A DNA stretch of 64,000 nucleotides from Thalassotalea sp. G2M2-11 (GCF_017168195.1 NZ_JADNYL010000004.1:62001-126000), one strand, 5' to 3'. Counted from the first letter of the stretch, positions 9,843-19,762 are shown. The notes: generated by a model not told the origin, from the sequence alone. Made by a program: numbers and translations.

Positions 9843-11468
9843 ATGTTAACTGAATTATTAAGCTGGAATACATTAAAAAATCACTGCCAAATAGCGAACA
9901 TTCAAATGAAAGCGTTATTTGAAGCAGATAGTGAACGCTTTAAACGCTATTCTTTTTCGGCGGCTGGAATAACGTTAGATTATTCGAAAAACCTGATCAA
10001 TGAAGAAACCATGTCACTGCTAACACAGCTTGCGCAAGATGTGCAACTTGAGAAGCTTCGAGAAGCTATGTTTGCTGGTCAGGCAATTAATAGCACGGAA
10101 AAACGTGCTGTGCTGCATACGGCATTGAGAAATTTCTCAAATCAGCCGGTTTATGTGGATGGCATTGATGTGATGCCACAAGTTTACAGCACCTTGAAAC
10201 AGATTCGAGACTTTGTTGAGCAAGTTTCAACGGGTGAAAAAAAAGGCTATACCGGTAAAGATTTTACCGATGTTGTAAGTATCGGTATTGGCGGCTCCTT
10301 TTTAGGGCCTAAGATAATGTCAGAAGCATTAAAGCCCTATCAACAGAAACATTTAAAAGTGCACTTTGTTGCCAATGTTGATGGTTGTCATATTAATGAC
10401 GTGTTAACAGGGCTTGATCCTGAAACTACGTTAGTTATTGCTTTATCGAAGACACTAACTACACAAGAAACATTAAGAAATATACAGACAGCCAAAGACT
10501 GGTTCTTAGCATCCGCGACTCAACAGGATGTGTCGCTTCATTTTGTATGTGTATCAACAAATATAGAAGCCGCTCAAAAGTTTGGCATTGATAAAGCCAA
10601 TATATTTCCAATGTGGGATTGGGTTGGTGGACGCTATTCCGTGTGGTCAGCCATTGGACTGCCGCTGGCATTATCCATAGGTTATGAAAACTTTGAGCAG
10701 TTTCTAAGGGGGGCTTATGACATGGATTGCCATTTTCAAGAAGCTCCTTTAATGGAAAATATGCCCGTAATTATGGGGCTTTTAGGAGTGCTGTACCGTA
10801 ATTTCTATGGTGCTCAATCACAAGTTATATTACCTTATTATCACTATCTTCGAGGACTGCCAGCGTATATTCAACAGTTGGATATGGAAAGTAATGGTAA
10901 GTCGGTCACTAGGGATAATTTAGAAACGGATTATGATACTGGCCCTATTATTTGGGGCAGCGAAGGAACTAACGGGCAGCATTCTTTTCATCAATTGATC
11001 CACCAAAGTAAAACTCCGATACCTGTCGATTTTATGATGCCACTTAAACCTCATCATGATAAAGCTGAACATCATGACATGTTGGCAGCCAATTGTTTTG
11101 GTCAAAGTCAGGCGTTAATGCAAGGGCAAACTGAGGAGGAGGTCATTGCGGCCATGACTAAAGCAAAATGTGCCACACAAGAGATAGAAAAGCTGGCTAG
11201 CCATAAAGTGATGAAAGGTAGCAAGCCAAGCAATACCTTATTGTTTGAACGCTTAACGCCCAAAACATTAGGCAGCTTGATTGCACTTTATGAGCATAAA
11301 GTCTTTGTGCAAGGTGTGATTTGGCAGATAAACTCCTTTGATCAATGGGGTGTTGAGCTTGGAAAAACACTAGGAAGGCAGGTGTTAAATAAGATAATTG
11401 ATGCTAGCTTATCGGTGGAGATGGATTCATCTACTGACGGTTTGATCGATATTTACCGAAATTGTTAG
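9843..11468 (+). CDS. pgi: Glucose-6-phosphate isomerase
   Basis: 541 residues, near the usual ~550. Diagnostic motifs are [50 protein letters not shown] and [11 protein letters not shown], which include the conserved Glu, His and Arg residues of the PGI active site. It interconverts glucose-6-phosphate and fructose-6-phosphate in the cytoplasm. It begins six bases after the GH5 gene, so it is in the mannan operon and would process glucose released by GH130 after phosphorylation. No hexokinase gene is in the window. Such a catabolic-locus copy may be a second pgi beside a housekeeping gene elsewhere; this cannot be judged here. Confidence 0.95.
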   Translation: MLTELLSWNTLKNHCQIANIQMKALFEADSERFKRYSFSAAGITLDYSKNLINEETMSLLTQLAQDVQLEKLREAMFAGQAINSTEKRAVLHTALRNFSNQPVYVDGIDVMPQVYSTLKQIRDFVEQVSTGEKKGYTGKDFTDVVSIGIGGSFLGPKIMSEALKPYQQKHLKVHFVANVDGCHINDVLTGLDPETTLVIALSKTLTTQETLRNIQTAKDWFLASATQQDVSLHFVCVSTNIEAAQKFGIDKANIFPMWDWVGGRYSVWSAIGLPLALSIGYENFEQFLRGAYDMDCHFQEAPLMENMPVIMGLLGVLYRNFYGAQSQVILPYYHYLRGLPAYIQQLDMESNGKSVTRDNLETDYDTGPIIWGSEGTNGQHSFHQLIHQSKTPIPVDFMMPLKPHHDKAEHHDMLAANCFGQSQALMQGQTEEEVIAAMTKAKCATQEIEKLASHKVMKGSKPSNTLLFERLTPKTLGSLIALYEHKVFVQGVIWQINSFDQWGVELGKTLGRQVLNKIIDASLSVEMDSSTDGLIDIYRNC

Positions 11469-11614
11469 CTGATAAAACGTTCAACCTGTTTATGAGTGAG
11501 AAATGATAGGAAGTTAATTTGATTTAATTTCAGATCTAAACATTAGTACAAAAAAAGTGACGATTATTAAAAAATAATATTGCAAATTAAATTTTAATCG
11601 TTTAGGTTAAAAAT

Positions 11615-11626
11615 AGTACCGGTTCA
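11615..11626. promoter_or_regulatory. Degenerate LacI-type operator AGTACCGGTTCA
   Basis: Shares the core ACCGGTTCA with the perfect operator at 11672-11683, with mismatches in the left half. Its centre is 57 bases upstream of that operator. A weaker CCGG-centred sequence lies between the two around 11650. Possibly an auxiliary site for looping or cooperative binding before the GH26/TonB-receptor genes. Confidence 0.4.
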
Positions 11627-11671
11627 TTATTTGTGCGTAAAGATTTTGCCGGTTTTTTTATAAATAAAGAA

Positions 11672-11683
11672 TGAACCGGTTCA
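11672..11683. promoter_or_regulatory. LacI-type operator TGAACCGGTTCA (perfect palindrome)
   Basis: Identical to the 12-mer at 3189. It lies 57 bases before the GH26 start, within the 271-base gap after pgi. This suggests the GH26 and TonB-receptor genes form a separate transcript under the same regulator. Confidence 0.75.
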
Positions 11684-11739
11684 CTTTTGTTTTGAGTTTA
11701 TTCCGGTTAGCTATAATAAAATAGAAATAGGGGCGAGAA

Positions 11740-14700
11740 ATGAGTAAAACAGCAGGAACATATTCAGCTAATACGCTACTGATAGCGTCATTGCTGATTG
11801 GTGGTCTGTCTGGTTGTGTCGATGAAGGTAGTCTAAATAACGATAAAGTCGAGTACACGCCAGAGACACGACCTTTAGGTGTAATTGCAGGTAAAGATGC
11901 TGAATATGCACCTGGAGCAACAGTGGTATTAGAAGGCCGCTTAACCGGAACAGTCACTGATCAAACAGTTCGTTGGACACAAACCGAAGGTAGTTCGATT
12001 GCTATCGATGATTGGAATGTGCCTCAGCTAACATTTACTGCGCCACAAGTTGAGTCAATCGAATCGTACACTTTTGAAATTGCTGCCATTGGTGGTGATG
12101 GTGTAATCATTGAAGATGAAAATGGTAACCAGCTCATTGATGACGTAAAAATTACTGTTTTTGATCCAGAAAAATTAATAACGCTTGAAGCAGAAGATGA
12201 GACTGTTGCTGCTTTAAGTGGTGCAGTAGAGATTATTGATTCTAGTCATGAACAATATGTTGCAGGTCATTCTGGCACAGGACATACATCAGATATTACT
12301 CCTGGCGATTTAGTTACTTTCAATGTAGAGCTAGAAAGTGCGGGATACTATACCGTTTATCTTAACTACACCATAGGGACAGGTTATGGTGGTAAAGTTG
12401 GTCAAGTGAGCGTGAATGGTGTTACCACTGATGTATCATTATCAGAAACAGGCCAATTTGAACAAATTCGCGTTGATGTTTTTAACTTGAACCAAGGAAG
12501 TAATACGATTGAAGTAGGCGGTGGTTGGAATTATTACCGTGTAGATAGTATTCAGCTTTTACCTGCCGCGGCTCCTGCAGCTCCACTCAAAGTAGAACCA
12601 AATTTAGTGAATGAAAATGCCATTGATTCGGCAAAATCTTTGATGGAATTTATCGCCTCTCATTACGGAACAGCAACGCTTTCTGGTCAAACTGAGTTTC
12701 CTCAAAAAGTTGATGGCTCATTCCCATTAAATAACTTTAATGCAATTGTTGAAGCAACAAATGATGACGCTCCAGCTATCGTCGCCTATGACTATATGAA
12801 TTATTCAGCTTCATACACTGGTGGTGATGCATCGGGCTTAACTGAAGCAATGATTGCAGCGCATGAAGAGAAAAATGTTATTCTTTCTGCGTTATATCAC
12901 TGGCGTGCGCCTAGTGGAAATACAGATAGTGAAGGTTGTTTTTATAGTGATTGCACTACGTTTGATCTAGCTGCGGCATTAGCAGACGACTCAAGCACTG
13001 AATACGCTGAGCTTATTGCTGATATTGATACCGTTTCAATGGAACTTAAAAAGTTAGCCGATAAAGAAATTCCCGTGCTTTGGCGACCTTTACATGAAGC
13101 TGAAGGTGGATGGTTCTGGTGGGGTGCTCATGGCTCTTCTGCGCTAAAAGAACTGTGGGTGTTAATGTATGATCGTATGACTAACCATCATGGCTTAAAC
13201 AACTTAATTTGGGTATTCACCCATACACAAGGATTGAGTGAAGACTGGTATCCAGGGGATAACTACGTTGATATCGTTGGGTATGATGGCTACGCTTCAC
13301 CTGAAAATGACGCCGAAGCGACGTTCAAAGGTCAGTATTCAACACTTAAAAATCGTCATAACGGTAAGAAGTTAGTTGCACTCACTGAGACTGGCACGAT
13401 TCCAAATGTTGCAACGATGCATGAACAAAACGCTTGGTGGTCATTCTTTATTACTTGGAACTCAGAGTACTGGGATTCAGGTTCAGTTATAGGACCTCAA
13501 GGTGCAGATCCTGTCACAGTAGATACAAACTATGCCTTTGATGGGGTAATTAATCTATTAGATGTCCCCGGTGGTCGTTCTAAAATTCAAGCTGGTATTT
13601 ATGAAAGCTTTGAATTCTCTACCGCTGGATTTGAGGCACAAGTTAACTGGGGAGCGACCTCAGGTCTAACAAACTCTGGTGTTTGGGCAACCAGTGGCTC
13701 ACGTTCATTGGCTATTGTTAAAGATATGTCAGCAGAAACCGATCCAACTGATGTTATTTTCCAAACTTACCCAGAAGGTGGCATTGATGTTAGTGAAATA
13801 AACTCTATTAAGCTGAATGCACATGCAATTGGTGCAGGAGATGGTACGTATTTCAGTTTATTTGTTAAGCATGGTGATGATTGGGAGTGGGTCGACAGTG
13901 GAGCTGTTTATCTTGCTGACGGTGGTGTCGAATTAGAGGTCGATTTGTCAGCATACCAGTGGTTAGCGGGCTTTGGTGTTCGTGTGCAAGGTTTTGATGC
14001 TTTAGCGACAAATGCACAGTTCTTTATTGATAATGTCAGATTAGATGATAATACCACCTACGATTTTGAGCCTGATGTTGGTGATTGGCACAACCAAGTT
14101 GCTTGGTCTACAACTTCTGGCACGACTACCTCAGATGTTTGGGCAACAAGTGGGGCAAGATCGTTAGCTTTTTATAAAGATCTAGTCAGTCATGGTGCAG
14201 CTAATGATGTGGTATTCCAAACCTACCCAGAAGGTGGCATAGATGTTACCGATAAATCAACATTGACCATTAGCGTAAATGCAATGAATGCCGGCGATGC
14301 AGTTAATGCACACATATTCTTTAAAGCACCTGATGGAGTTGAAAGCTGGCCTGCGGCCGTTGATATTGGCGCCGAAGGTACTGAATTGACTATTGATGTC
14401 TCACAAGTGAGTACGCTCAATGGATTAGGTGTACGTTTTAATGGCGTTGATGCAGATTCTGCTAATGCTAAGTTCTTTATTGATAATGTCGCAATAGATG
14501 GTTCCACCATTATGGATTTTGAAGGTACAGGTGCTTGGGAATTCCAAACCAATTGGTCCCCTGCTTCAGGTATTCAACTTTCTAATGGGTGGGCAATCGA
14601 TGGTGCTCAATCTTTATCAGGTATTACTCAGTTAGCTGATGGCGATGATAATATCATTTTGCAAGTTTACCCTGAAGGTGGCTTATTAGTTGGTGAAGTG

Positions 14701-14946
14701 AATACATTAAAAGTCACAGCAAGTGTTGCCAATGCAGGTGAAGGCGTTCAGGTGCAATTATTTGCTAAAGATAAAGACTACAACTGGCGTGACGGTGGCG
14801 CAGTCATAATGACTGACGGTGGCGTTGAGCTTTCTTTAGATATCTCGGATCTTAGTGAAATGAGTGGTTTCGGAGTTCGCTTTATGGGGGCAAACAACGT
14901 TGAAACACCGGCTCAGTTCTTTATAGACAAAGTTGAGTTCGAATAA
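11740..14946 (+). CDS. GH26 beta-mannanase lipoprotein with CBM35-like and three C-terminal modules
   Basis: 1068 residues. A lipoprotein signal ends LIGGLSGC (Cys about residue 26), so it is anchored to a membrane, probably the cell surface. Residues ~145-280 look like a CBM35/CBM6-type beta-sandwich (ITLEAEDE, then GGGWNYYRVDSIQLLP). A GH26 catalytic domain follows at ~295-620, with acid/base Glu453 in WRPLHEAEGGWFWWG and nucleophile Glu550 in VALTETG. Then come three tandem modules of about 145 residues, each containing YPEGG and FFIDNV/FFIDKV; these look like carbohydrate-binding domains, but I do not assign a CAZy family. The enzyme would cut insoluble mannan at the surface and hand oligosaccharides to the TonB receptor encoded next. 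Confidence 0.88.
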   Translation: MSKTAGTYSANTLLIASLLIGGLSGCVDEGSLNNDKVEYTPETRPLGVIAGKDAEYAPGATVVLEGRLTGTVTDQTVRWTQTEGSSIAIDDWNVPQLTFTAPQVESIESYTFEIAAIGGDGVIIEDENGNQLIDDVKITVFDPEKLITLEAEDETVAALSGAVEIIDSSHEQYVAGHSGTGHTSDITPGDLVTFNVELESAGYYTVYLNYTIGTGYGGKVGQVSVNGVTTDVSLSETGQFEQIRVDVFNLNQGSNTIEVGGGWNYYRVDSIQLLPAAAPAAPLKVEPNLVNENAIDSAKSLMEFIASHYGTATLSGQTEFPQKVDGSFPLNNFNAIVEATNDDAPAIVAYDYMNYSASYTGGDASGLTEAMIAAHEEKNVILSALYHWRAPSGNTDSEGCFYSDCTTFDLAAALADDSSTEYAELIADIDTVSMELKKLADKEIPVLWRPLHEAEGGWFWWGAHGSSALKELWVLMYDRMTNHHGLNNLIWVFTHTQGLSEDWYPGDNYVDIVGYDGYASPENDAEATFKGQYSTLKNRHNGKKLVALTETGTIPNVATMHEQNAWWSFFITWNSEYWDSGSVIGPQGADPVTVDTNYAFDGVINLLDVPGGRSKIQAGIYESFEFSTAGFEAQVNWGATSGLTNSGVWATSGSRSLAIVKDMSAETDPTDVIFQTYPEGGIDVSEINSIKLNAHAIGAGDGTYFSLFVKHGDDWEWVDSGAVYLADGGVELEVDLSAYQWLAGFGVRVQGFDALATNAQFFIDNVRLDDNTTYDFEPDVGDWHNQVAWSTTSGTTTSDVWATSGARSLAFYKDLVSHGAANDVVFQTYPEGGIDVTDKSTLTISVNAMNAGDAVNAHIFFKAPDGVESWPAAVDIGAEGTELTIDVSQVSTLNGLGVRFNGVDADSANAKFFIDNVAIDGSTIMDFEGTGAWEFQTNWSPASGIQLSNGWAIDGAQSLSGITQLADGDDNIILQVYPEGGLLVGEVNTLKVTASVANAGEGVQVQLFAKDKDYNWRDGGAVIMTDGGVELSLDISDLSEMSGFGVRFMGANNVETPAQFFIDKVEFE

Positions 14947-14974
14947 ACAGTTCACAAGATTTATTGCTAATAAA

Positions 14975-14995
14975 GGTGGGGTTAAAGGCCCCACC
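14975..14995 (+). terminator. Stem-loop between GH26 and TonB-receptor genes
   Basis: GGTGGGG pairs with CCCCACC across a seven-base loop. No T tract follows, so this is more likely an mRNA-processing or attenuating hairpin setting the ratio of enzyme to receptor than a full terminator. Confidence 0.5.
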
Positions 14996-15029
14996 AACAA
15001 ACTAAAAAGCATAGAGATAAGGGGATAAT

Positions 15030-18000
15030 ATGAATTTTCAAAAGAATACTTTCAAACAAAGTGTGTTGGCATCAAGCATACTTTTAGGGTTGTTTGCACC
15101 AACGATGGTGTTTGCAGAAGAAGTGGCAAATGAAAAAGAGGTGTCAAAGGTAGAGCAAGCAAACGTAGATGATATAGAAGTGATCTATGTTCGTGGGATT
15201 AGGAGTTCAATTGTAAAATCGATTAATAATAAACGCTTTGCAGATTCTGTTGTTGACTCAATTACAGCAACCGATATTGGTAAGTTACCCGATGTGACTA
15301 TTGCAGACTCATTGCAACGTGTTACTGGTGTTCAAATTTCTCGTTCTGGTGGTGAAGGTGCCCAAGTCAATGTGCGTGGTGTACCTCAAGTTGCTACTAC
15401 ATTAAATGGTGAACAAATGTTATCTGCTGGCTCGGTGACAACCGTGCAGCCTAATTTTGCTGATGTTCCATCTACCATGGTTTCTGGTATTGATGTGATC
15501 AAATCTGCTCAGGCAAAAAATGTTGTCAGCGGATTAGCAGGTACTATTGACCTACAAACGGTAAGGCCGATTTATTTAGAGGAAGGATATACATTAGTAG
15601 GTAAAGCTGAAGTTGTTGATGGCTCGATGGGCAAAGATACCGATAAAAAGTTTTCAACTTTTGCGGCATACAATTTAGATAGTAATACCGCGGTATCATT
15701 AAACCTCAGTTACGACGATGTCAATCTAGCTGACTACTTAGTTGGTTCTTCGGGCGAGGATTGGGGCTTTAATGCGACAGAAGCGTCTAATTTTGTTACC
15801 GAGAATGTTGATGCTAACGGCGATGGCGACTTTGACGATATGTATTATGCGTTTCAAGGGCATCAAGCATCGAACCGATTTATAGAAAGAGAGCGTACAG
15901 GCCTAAACATCACGGTACAACATCAGATCAATGATGAATTTCAAATTACGGGTGATGTTTTCTATACCAAGCTAGATGAGCACCAATATCAAGCGGGCTT
16001 TATTGCCAGCCAAGCTTGGCAAGGTGAAACTGGTTGGTTTACCCCTAATGCAGATGGTTTTACTGCTCATGAGAATATTGTTGATGGCAGTGACATTGGT
16101 GGCAGTTATAACTCCTTTAATTCAGGGGTACTTCAGGCTCGACGTACTATGGTTCATTCTGAAACCCATGCGGTAGAAAAAGAAGCATTAAATACTAACT
16201 TAGTGCTTTCTTATGAAGGTGAAGGTGCGTTTACGGGCAAACTACGCTGGGTTCATGGTGAAGCAAAAAATGATCAAGCATCCAGCTATGTTGATGCTTA
16301 TGTCAACAGTGGTGCTCAAGTCGGAGCGACACACAAAGGACCTGGTGGTGAACCTACCGGTGATGTAAACCCTTGGGGCTATGACGGTGAATTAGCAACC
16401 TTGCCTGATGGTACTCCTGTTGAGGGGGCGTATACTCAAATTCCAATAGGTATTGCTTATGGCAATAACCAAATGTGGACCTTACCGACTATGTCGGTGA
16501 TGAATGAAGATGGAACGGTTACCAGTGAACTTTTTGGCAGCAATATCGATCGCTACAGCCATACATCGGGTTTCTTAGATGGTACTAATCGCAATGCGGA
16601 ACTTGATGTTATTCGTTTTGATGGAAACTGGTTGTTTGATTTTGAGCATTTGATTTCGGTTGATTTTGGTGCTAGATATGCTGTTCGCGAAGTGGAACAA
16701 CAGGCATGGCGCGGTGTAGTAGCAAGAACAAATGCATATGGTGATCCGTTTTTAGCTCATTGGAAAGATTCTGCAAGTCAGGCACCAGACACTTTAGAGT
16801 CTTATATTGACTTGATTTCATTTAATGACCCAGCCTTGGCAGGAAAGATCACTCAAATCAGTGATTTTCAAGGGGCTTCAGGTTTAGGTGCCTTGTACTT
16901 TGTTGATCCAAAAGCAATGAAAAATCCATTGGCCTATCATCAAGAGTTGTATGGCACTATTGTGCAAGCTCCGCAGTCAGAAGGAACTTACAACTTAGAA
17001 GAGATCACATCAACGTTATATGCACAGGCGAACTTTGCAGGTGAAATTAGTGGCTATAAGTACTCTGCAAACTTAGGTGTGCGTTATGTTAAAACTGAAT
17101 ATGACATTGAACAGACTGAGTCAGGTTCTGGTTCAACAGCGACATTTGGTGGTGTTGAATATATTGTAGATGGTGCTTTGGGCACTCCTGCTCCTGCTGC
17201 AGGTACGCTTCGTACTAAACGAGATTATGATGATGTGTTACCAGCATTTAATGCAAAGGTTGAGTTAAACGATGACATGATCATGCGTTTTGCCTATAGC
17301 AAAACCCTGACGGTTCACGACACCAATAACTTAGCTGGTGGTATTACTGTAAACCGTACCTTGTCATGTGGGGTTCAAAAAACTGATGGTTCTTCGGTGT
17401 TTTGTGCAACGGGAGGTAATCAGCAAGGGAGCCCTTATTTAGATCCTTGGCGCTCAGATAATTTTGAAGCTTCTTACGAGTGGTATTTCAGTGAATCAGG
17501 GATGTTTAGTTTAGGTGCTTTCTATATGGATATTGAGTCGTTCATTACCAGAGAAACTGTGATGCTAGAGGTGCCTGATAGTGATGGAGAAGTACGAGGT
17601 TACGACTTAAATACAGGTGCATTCACTGGTAAAACCCCTATACAATCGGTGGCTAATGGTGCTGGTGGTAGTATTAAAGGTATGGAAGTGAGTTATCATC
17701 AAGGACTTGATTTCTTAGTTGGATTTTGGAGTGGATTTGGTATCACAGCTAACTATACCTATTCGCCAAGTGAGAGTGGTTCAAAGGATTATTATGGTGA
17801 CGATACACCTATGATTGATAATTCAGAACACCAATCGAACTTAGCCATTTGGTATGAAAATGATGGCTTACAGGCGCGTATCGCTCATAACTATCGTAGT
17901 GAGAAGTTTATGTGGTTAGTGAATAAAGACCCATATCATTTTGCGCGCTTTCAATCACCGACAAATTACATTGATGCATCGGTAAGTTATGACTTCAATG

Positions 18001-18137
18001 AAAACGTTACAGTTTCATTACAAGGCACAAACCTTACAGAAGAAGAGCAAGAACAATACTTGCAGTGGGATGACTTAGTTGATAAACGCTATATCAATGA
18101 GCGTAGAGTCTCACTAAATGTGCAAGTTAGAATGTAA
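15030..18137 (+). CDS. TonB-dependent receptor (SusC-independent type) for mannan oligosaccharides
   Basis: 1035 residues with a signal peptide (…LLGLFAPTMVFAEE). The plug domain starts near residue 55 with DIEVIYVRGIRSSI, followed by DSITATDIGKLPDVTIADSL and GVQISRSGGEGAQVNVRG, typical of the large TonB-dependent receptors of polysaccharide degraders in Alteromonadales and Caulobacter/Xanthomonas. The rest is a beta-barrel that ends NERRVSLNVQVRM; the final residue is Met rather than the usual Phe. It would import manno-oligosaccharides across the outer membrane with TonB energy. It follows the GH26 lipoprotein and is closed by a strong terminator, so the pair forms the outer-membrane part of the locus. 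There is no SusD partner, as expected outside Bacteroidota. Confidence 0.93.
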   Translation: MNFQKNTFKQSVLASSILLGLFAPTMVFAEEVANEKEVSKVEQANVDDIEVIYVRGIRSSIVKSINNKRFADSVVDSITATDIGKLPDVTIADSLQRVTGVQISRSGGEGAQVNVRGVPQVATTLNGEQMLSAGSVTTVQPNFADVPSTMVSGIDVIKSAQAKNVVSGLAGTIDLQTVRPIYLEEGYTLVGKAEVVDGSMGKDTDKKFSTFAAYNLDSNTAVSLNLSYDDVNLADYLVGSSGEDWGFNATEASNFVTENVDANGDGDFDDMYYAFQGHQASNRFIERERTGLNITVQHQINDEFQITGDVFYTKLDEHQYQAGFIASQAWQGETGWFTPNADGFTAHENIVDGSDIGGSYNSFNSGVLQARRTMVHSETHAVEKEALNTNLVLSYEGEGAFTGKLRWVHGEAKNDQASSYVDAYVNSGAQVGATHKGPGGEPTGDVNPWGYDGELATLPDGTPVEGAYTQIPIGIAYGNNQMWTLPTMSVMNEDGTVTSELFGSNIDRYSHTSGFLDGTNRNAELDVIRFDGNWLFDFEHLISVDFGARYAVREVEQQAWRGVVARTNAYGDPFLAHWKDSASQAPDTLESYIDLISFNDPALAGKITQISDFQGASGLGALYFVDPKAMKNPLAYHQELYGTIVQAPQSEGTYNLEEITSTLYAQANFAGEISGYKYSANLGVRYVKTEYDIEQTESGSGSTATFGGVEYIVDGALGTPAPAAGTLRTKRDYDDVLPAFNAKVELNDDMIMRFAYSKTLTVHDTNNLAGGITVNRTLSCGVQKTDGSSVFCATGGNQQGSPYLDPWRSDNFEASYEWYFSESGMFSLGAFYMDIESFITRETVMLEVPDSDGEVRGYDLNTGAFTGKTPIQSVANGAGGSIKGMEVSYHQGLDFLVGFWSGFGITANYTYSPSESGSKDYYGDDTPMIDNSEHQSNLAIWYENDGLQARIAHNYRSEKFMWLVNKDPYHFARFQSPTNYIDASVSYDFNENVTVSLQGTNLTEEEQEQYLQWDDLVDKRYINERRVSLNVQVRM

Positions 18138-18162
18138 TCTCTCTGATTTTAACTAGCACAAG

Positions 18163-18198
18163 CGGGTAACGGTTATTTTTAGCTGTTGCCCGTTTTTT
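18163..18198 (+). terminator. Rho-independent terminator after TonB receptor gene
   Basis: Inverted repeat CGGGTAAC/GTTGCCCG (one G-T pair) followed by TTTTTT. It ends the mannan locus on the plus strand. Confidence 0.8.
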
Positions 18199-18305
18199 AT
18201 TGGGGTATCCCCTAAATGGTGTTTTGCTGTTGGTTCTTTACCACTTATATGAAACTAATACAGCACTTATCTGGTCTTAATTAATGTAGGATTGGAGAGG
18301 GTTTG

Positions 18306-18617
18306 ATGATGAGCATGTTGCGTTCTCATGAGTTAGTTAAAGGAAAAATAATCAAAGGAACTGGTAGTATTTTGGCCAATCTTGATGCCAAAACAAGAAA
18401 GGCTTATGCCAAATGCGCTAACAAGGTGATGGAACATAAAATAAAGCAAGAAAAAGAATTAGCCTTTCAAGAAGAGTTAAAAGACATTCACCAACAACAG
18501 AAAAATCAAAAACGTGACATTCGAAACAAGCATCACCACTCACTCACTTATTGGTTAGTAAAAGCGAGTTTTGCTGAAATATGGCACTGTTTATTTTCAA
18601 AGGAAAATAAGGGTTAA
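18306..18617 (+). CDS. Small basic coiled-coil protein, unknown function
   Basis: About 103 residues from the ATG at 18306, which has GGAGAGG ending five bases upstream; an in-frame TTG at 18303 is less likely. The protein is Lys/Gln/His-rich, with a long helical charged stretch (residues ~35-80, e.g. KQEKELAFQEELKD) and a more hydrophobic aromatic C-terminus (YWLVKASFAEIWHCLF) that may touch a membrane. I do not recognise a family. It stands alone between the terminator of the mannan locus and the TM2 gene, with no obvious operon partner. Confidence 0.6.
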   Translation: MMSMLRSHELVKGKIIKGTGSILANLDAKTRKAYAKCANKVMEHKIKQEKELAFQEELKDIHQQQKNQKRDIRNKHHHSLTYWLVKASFAEIWHCLFSKENKG

Positions 18618-18660
18618 TTGTAGTGGTTAATATAAGATGACGATTAAGTTAATATAAATA

Positions 18661-18699
18661 ACGGTTGGTTTTTACTCCCGTGTCGCTTATTTTAGCTAA
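18661..18699 (+). repeat. Copy A of a ~39-base intergenic direct repeat
   Basis: About 80% identical over 40 positions to 19151-19189; both share an exact GTCGCTTATTTTA core. It begins 103 bases before the TM2 gene. It could be a shared upstream control element or the remains of an interspersed repeat. Confidence 0.55.
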
Positions 18700-18763
18700 G
18701 CACCTAAACGTCCATGTAGAGGCGTTCGGTATACTAATCAAAAATTAAATAAAGGATGATAAA

Positions 18764-19096
18764 TTGAGTATTAATGTTTTTTGTCGTTATTGTGGTCAAC
18801 AAATTTCAGATATGGATTTAGTTTGCCCGCATTGTAATTCGAAGCAAAACTCCACTGCGGTTTCTAATGCTAATTCTCGCAAGAACTCTGAAGGTGTTGT
18901 TGCATTCATTGTGTGTTTCTTCTTCGGGGTGTTTGGTGTACATCGATTTATTTACGGCAAAATAGGAACAGGTATTTTAATGTTGGTAACCTTAGGTGGT
19001 TTTGGTATTTGGTGGCTTATCGATTTAATCCGTATTGCTATAGGTCATTTCACCGATTCTAAAGGTAACCATTTAAGTCTTATACATAATCATTAA
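18764..19096 (+). CDS. TM2-domain membrane protein with N-terminal zinc ribbon
   Basis: 110 residues. The N-terminus carries a zinc ribbon made of CRYCG and CPHCN pairs. After a Ser/Asn-rich linker (about residues 28-42) there are two transmembrane segments with the TM2 signature (FFGVFGVHRFIYGKIGTGIL, then GGFGIWWLIDL). The start is TTG at 18764, supported by AAGGA eight bases upstream. TM2 proteins are widespread small membrane proteins with poorly known roles; the zinc ribbon suggests a protein-contact or metal-binding tether. The gene appears to be alone, with the repeat copy A upstream. Confidence 0.85.
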   Translation: MSINVFCRYCGQQISDMDLVCPHCNSKQNSTAVSNANSRKNSEGVVAFIVCFFFGVFGVHRFIYGKIGTGILMLVTLGGFGIWWLIDLIRIAIGHFTDSKGNHLSLIHNH

Positions 19097-19150
19097 AAGC
19101 TTGTTTGGTGTGAGGTATACCTGACAAGCCACTGCAGTGCGGGACTTTTA

Positions 19151-19189
19151 ACAGTTGTTTTTTGCTCCAGCGTCGCTTATTTTAACCAA
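19151..19189 (+). repeat. Copy B of the ~39-base intergenic direct repeat
   Basis: Matches copy A at 18661-18699, with the exact core GTCGCTTATTTTA. It lies about 55 bases before the NTF2-like gene, a position similar to copy A relative to its gene. Confidence 0.55.
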
Positions 19190-19243
19190 CTGATATTTTC
19201 CTATTATTTGGGTGTTTGATACTTCAATCAACATGGAGATGTG

Positions 19244-19762
19244 ATGAATAAATTTTTATTGTTTACGTTTATATTGTTAATTTCAAAACCTGTGTTTGCT
19301 GACAATGATGAGCAAGCCCTCAATGAAATTGTTAAATCATTCGAAACCTCAATAATCAATAAAGATAAAAGTAAATTTATGGAGTTATTTGTTGAAGGTA
19401 CCGTGTCTTGGGTCGGTGTCCATACAAAAACTGATTATGAAAATGAATTAAAATGGGCAAATTCAGAGGCAGGAATAGAATTAAAGAAAAAAATTGGAGA
19501 TAAATTTCGTGAGCCTGCTAAATATAGACATAGCTCGCCTGAAGTATTTATAGATTCTATTATAGATAATACTAAACAACCAAAAGAAGAAATATCAAAT
19601 GTTAAAATTGTTAGTGATGGCGAGGTAGCTATCATCTATTTTGATTATATTTTTTATGATGGCAAGAGAAAAGTAAACTCAGGCAAAGAGAACTGGCAAC
19701 TTATAAACTCAGGTAATGGCTGGAAAATTAATGCGGTTAATTTTTCAATTGCTAGAGGTTGA
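19244..19762 (+). CDS. Secreted NTF2/SnoaL-like protein
   Basis: About 172 residues. The ATG at 19244 is preferred over GTG at 19241 because GGAG ends five bases before it. It has a signal peptide (LLFTFILLISKPVFA) and a mature part resembling the NTF2/SnoaL/DUF4440 fold: an N-terminal helix (EQALNEIVKSFETSIINKD), then WVGVHTKTDYE and a C-terminal strand region (REN-type W and GKENWQLINSGNGWKINAV). Such proteins are small cone-shaped binding or enzymatic domains, with no function inferable from sequence alone. The gene is monocistronic, with repeat copy B upstream. Confidence 0.7.
   Translation: MNKFLLFTFILLISKPVFADNDEQALNEIVKSFETSIINKDKSKFMELFVEGTVSWVGVHTKTDYENELKWANSEAGIELKKKIGDKFREPAKYRHSSPEVFIDSIIDNTKQPKEEISNVKIVSDGEVAIIYFDYIFYDGKRKVNSGKENWQLINSGNGWKINAVNFSIARG

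Noticed and set aside
11645-11656. CCGG-centred TTTGCCGGTTTT between two operator copies
   Set aside because: The left half does not match; kept only as a remark in the neighbouring operator entry.
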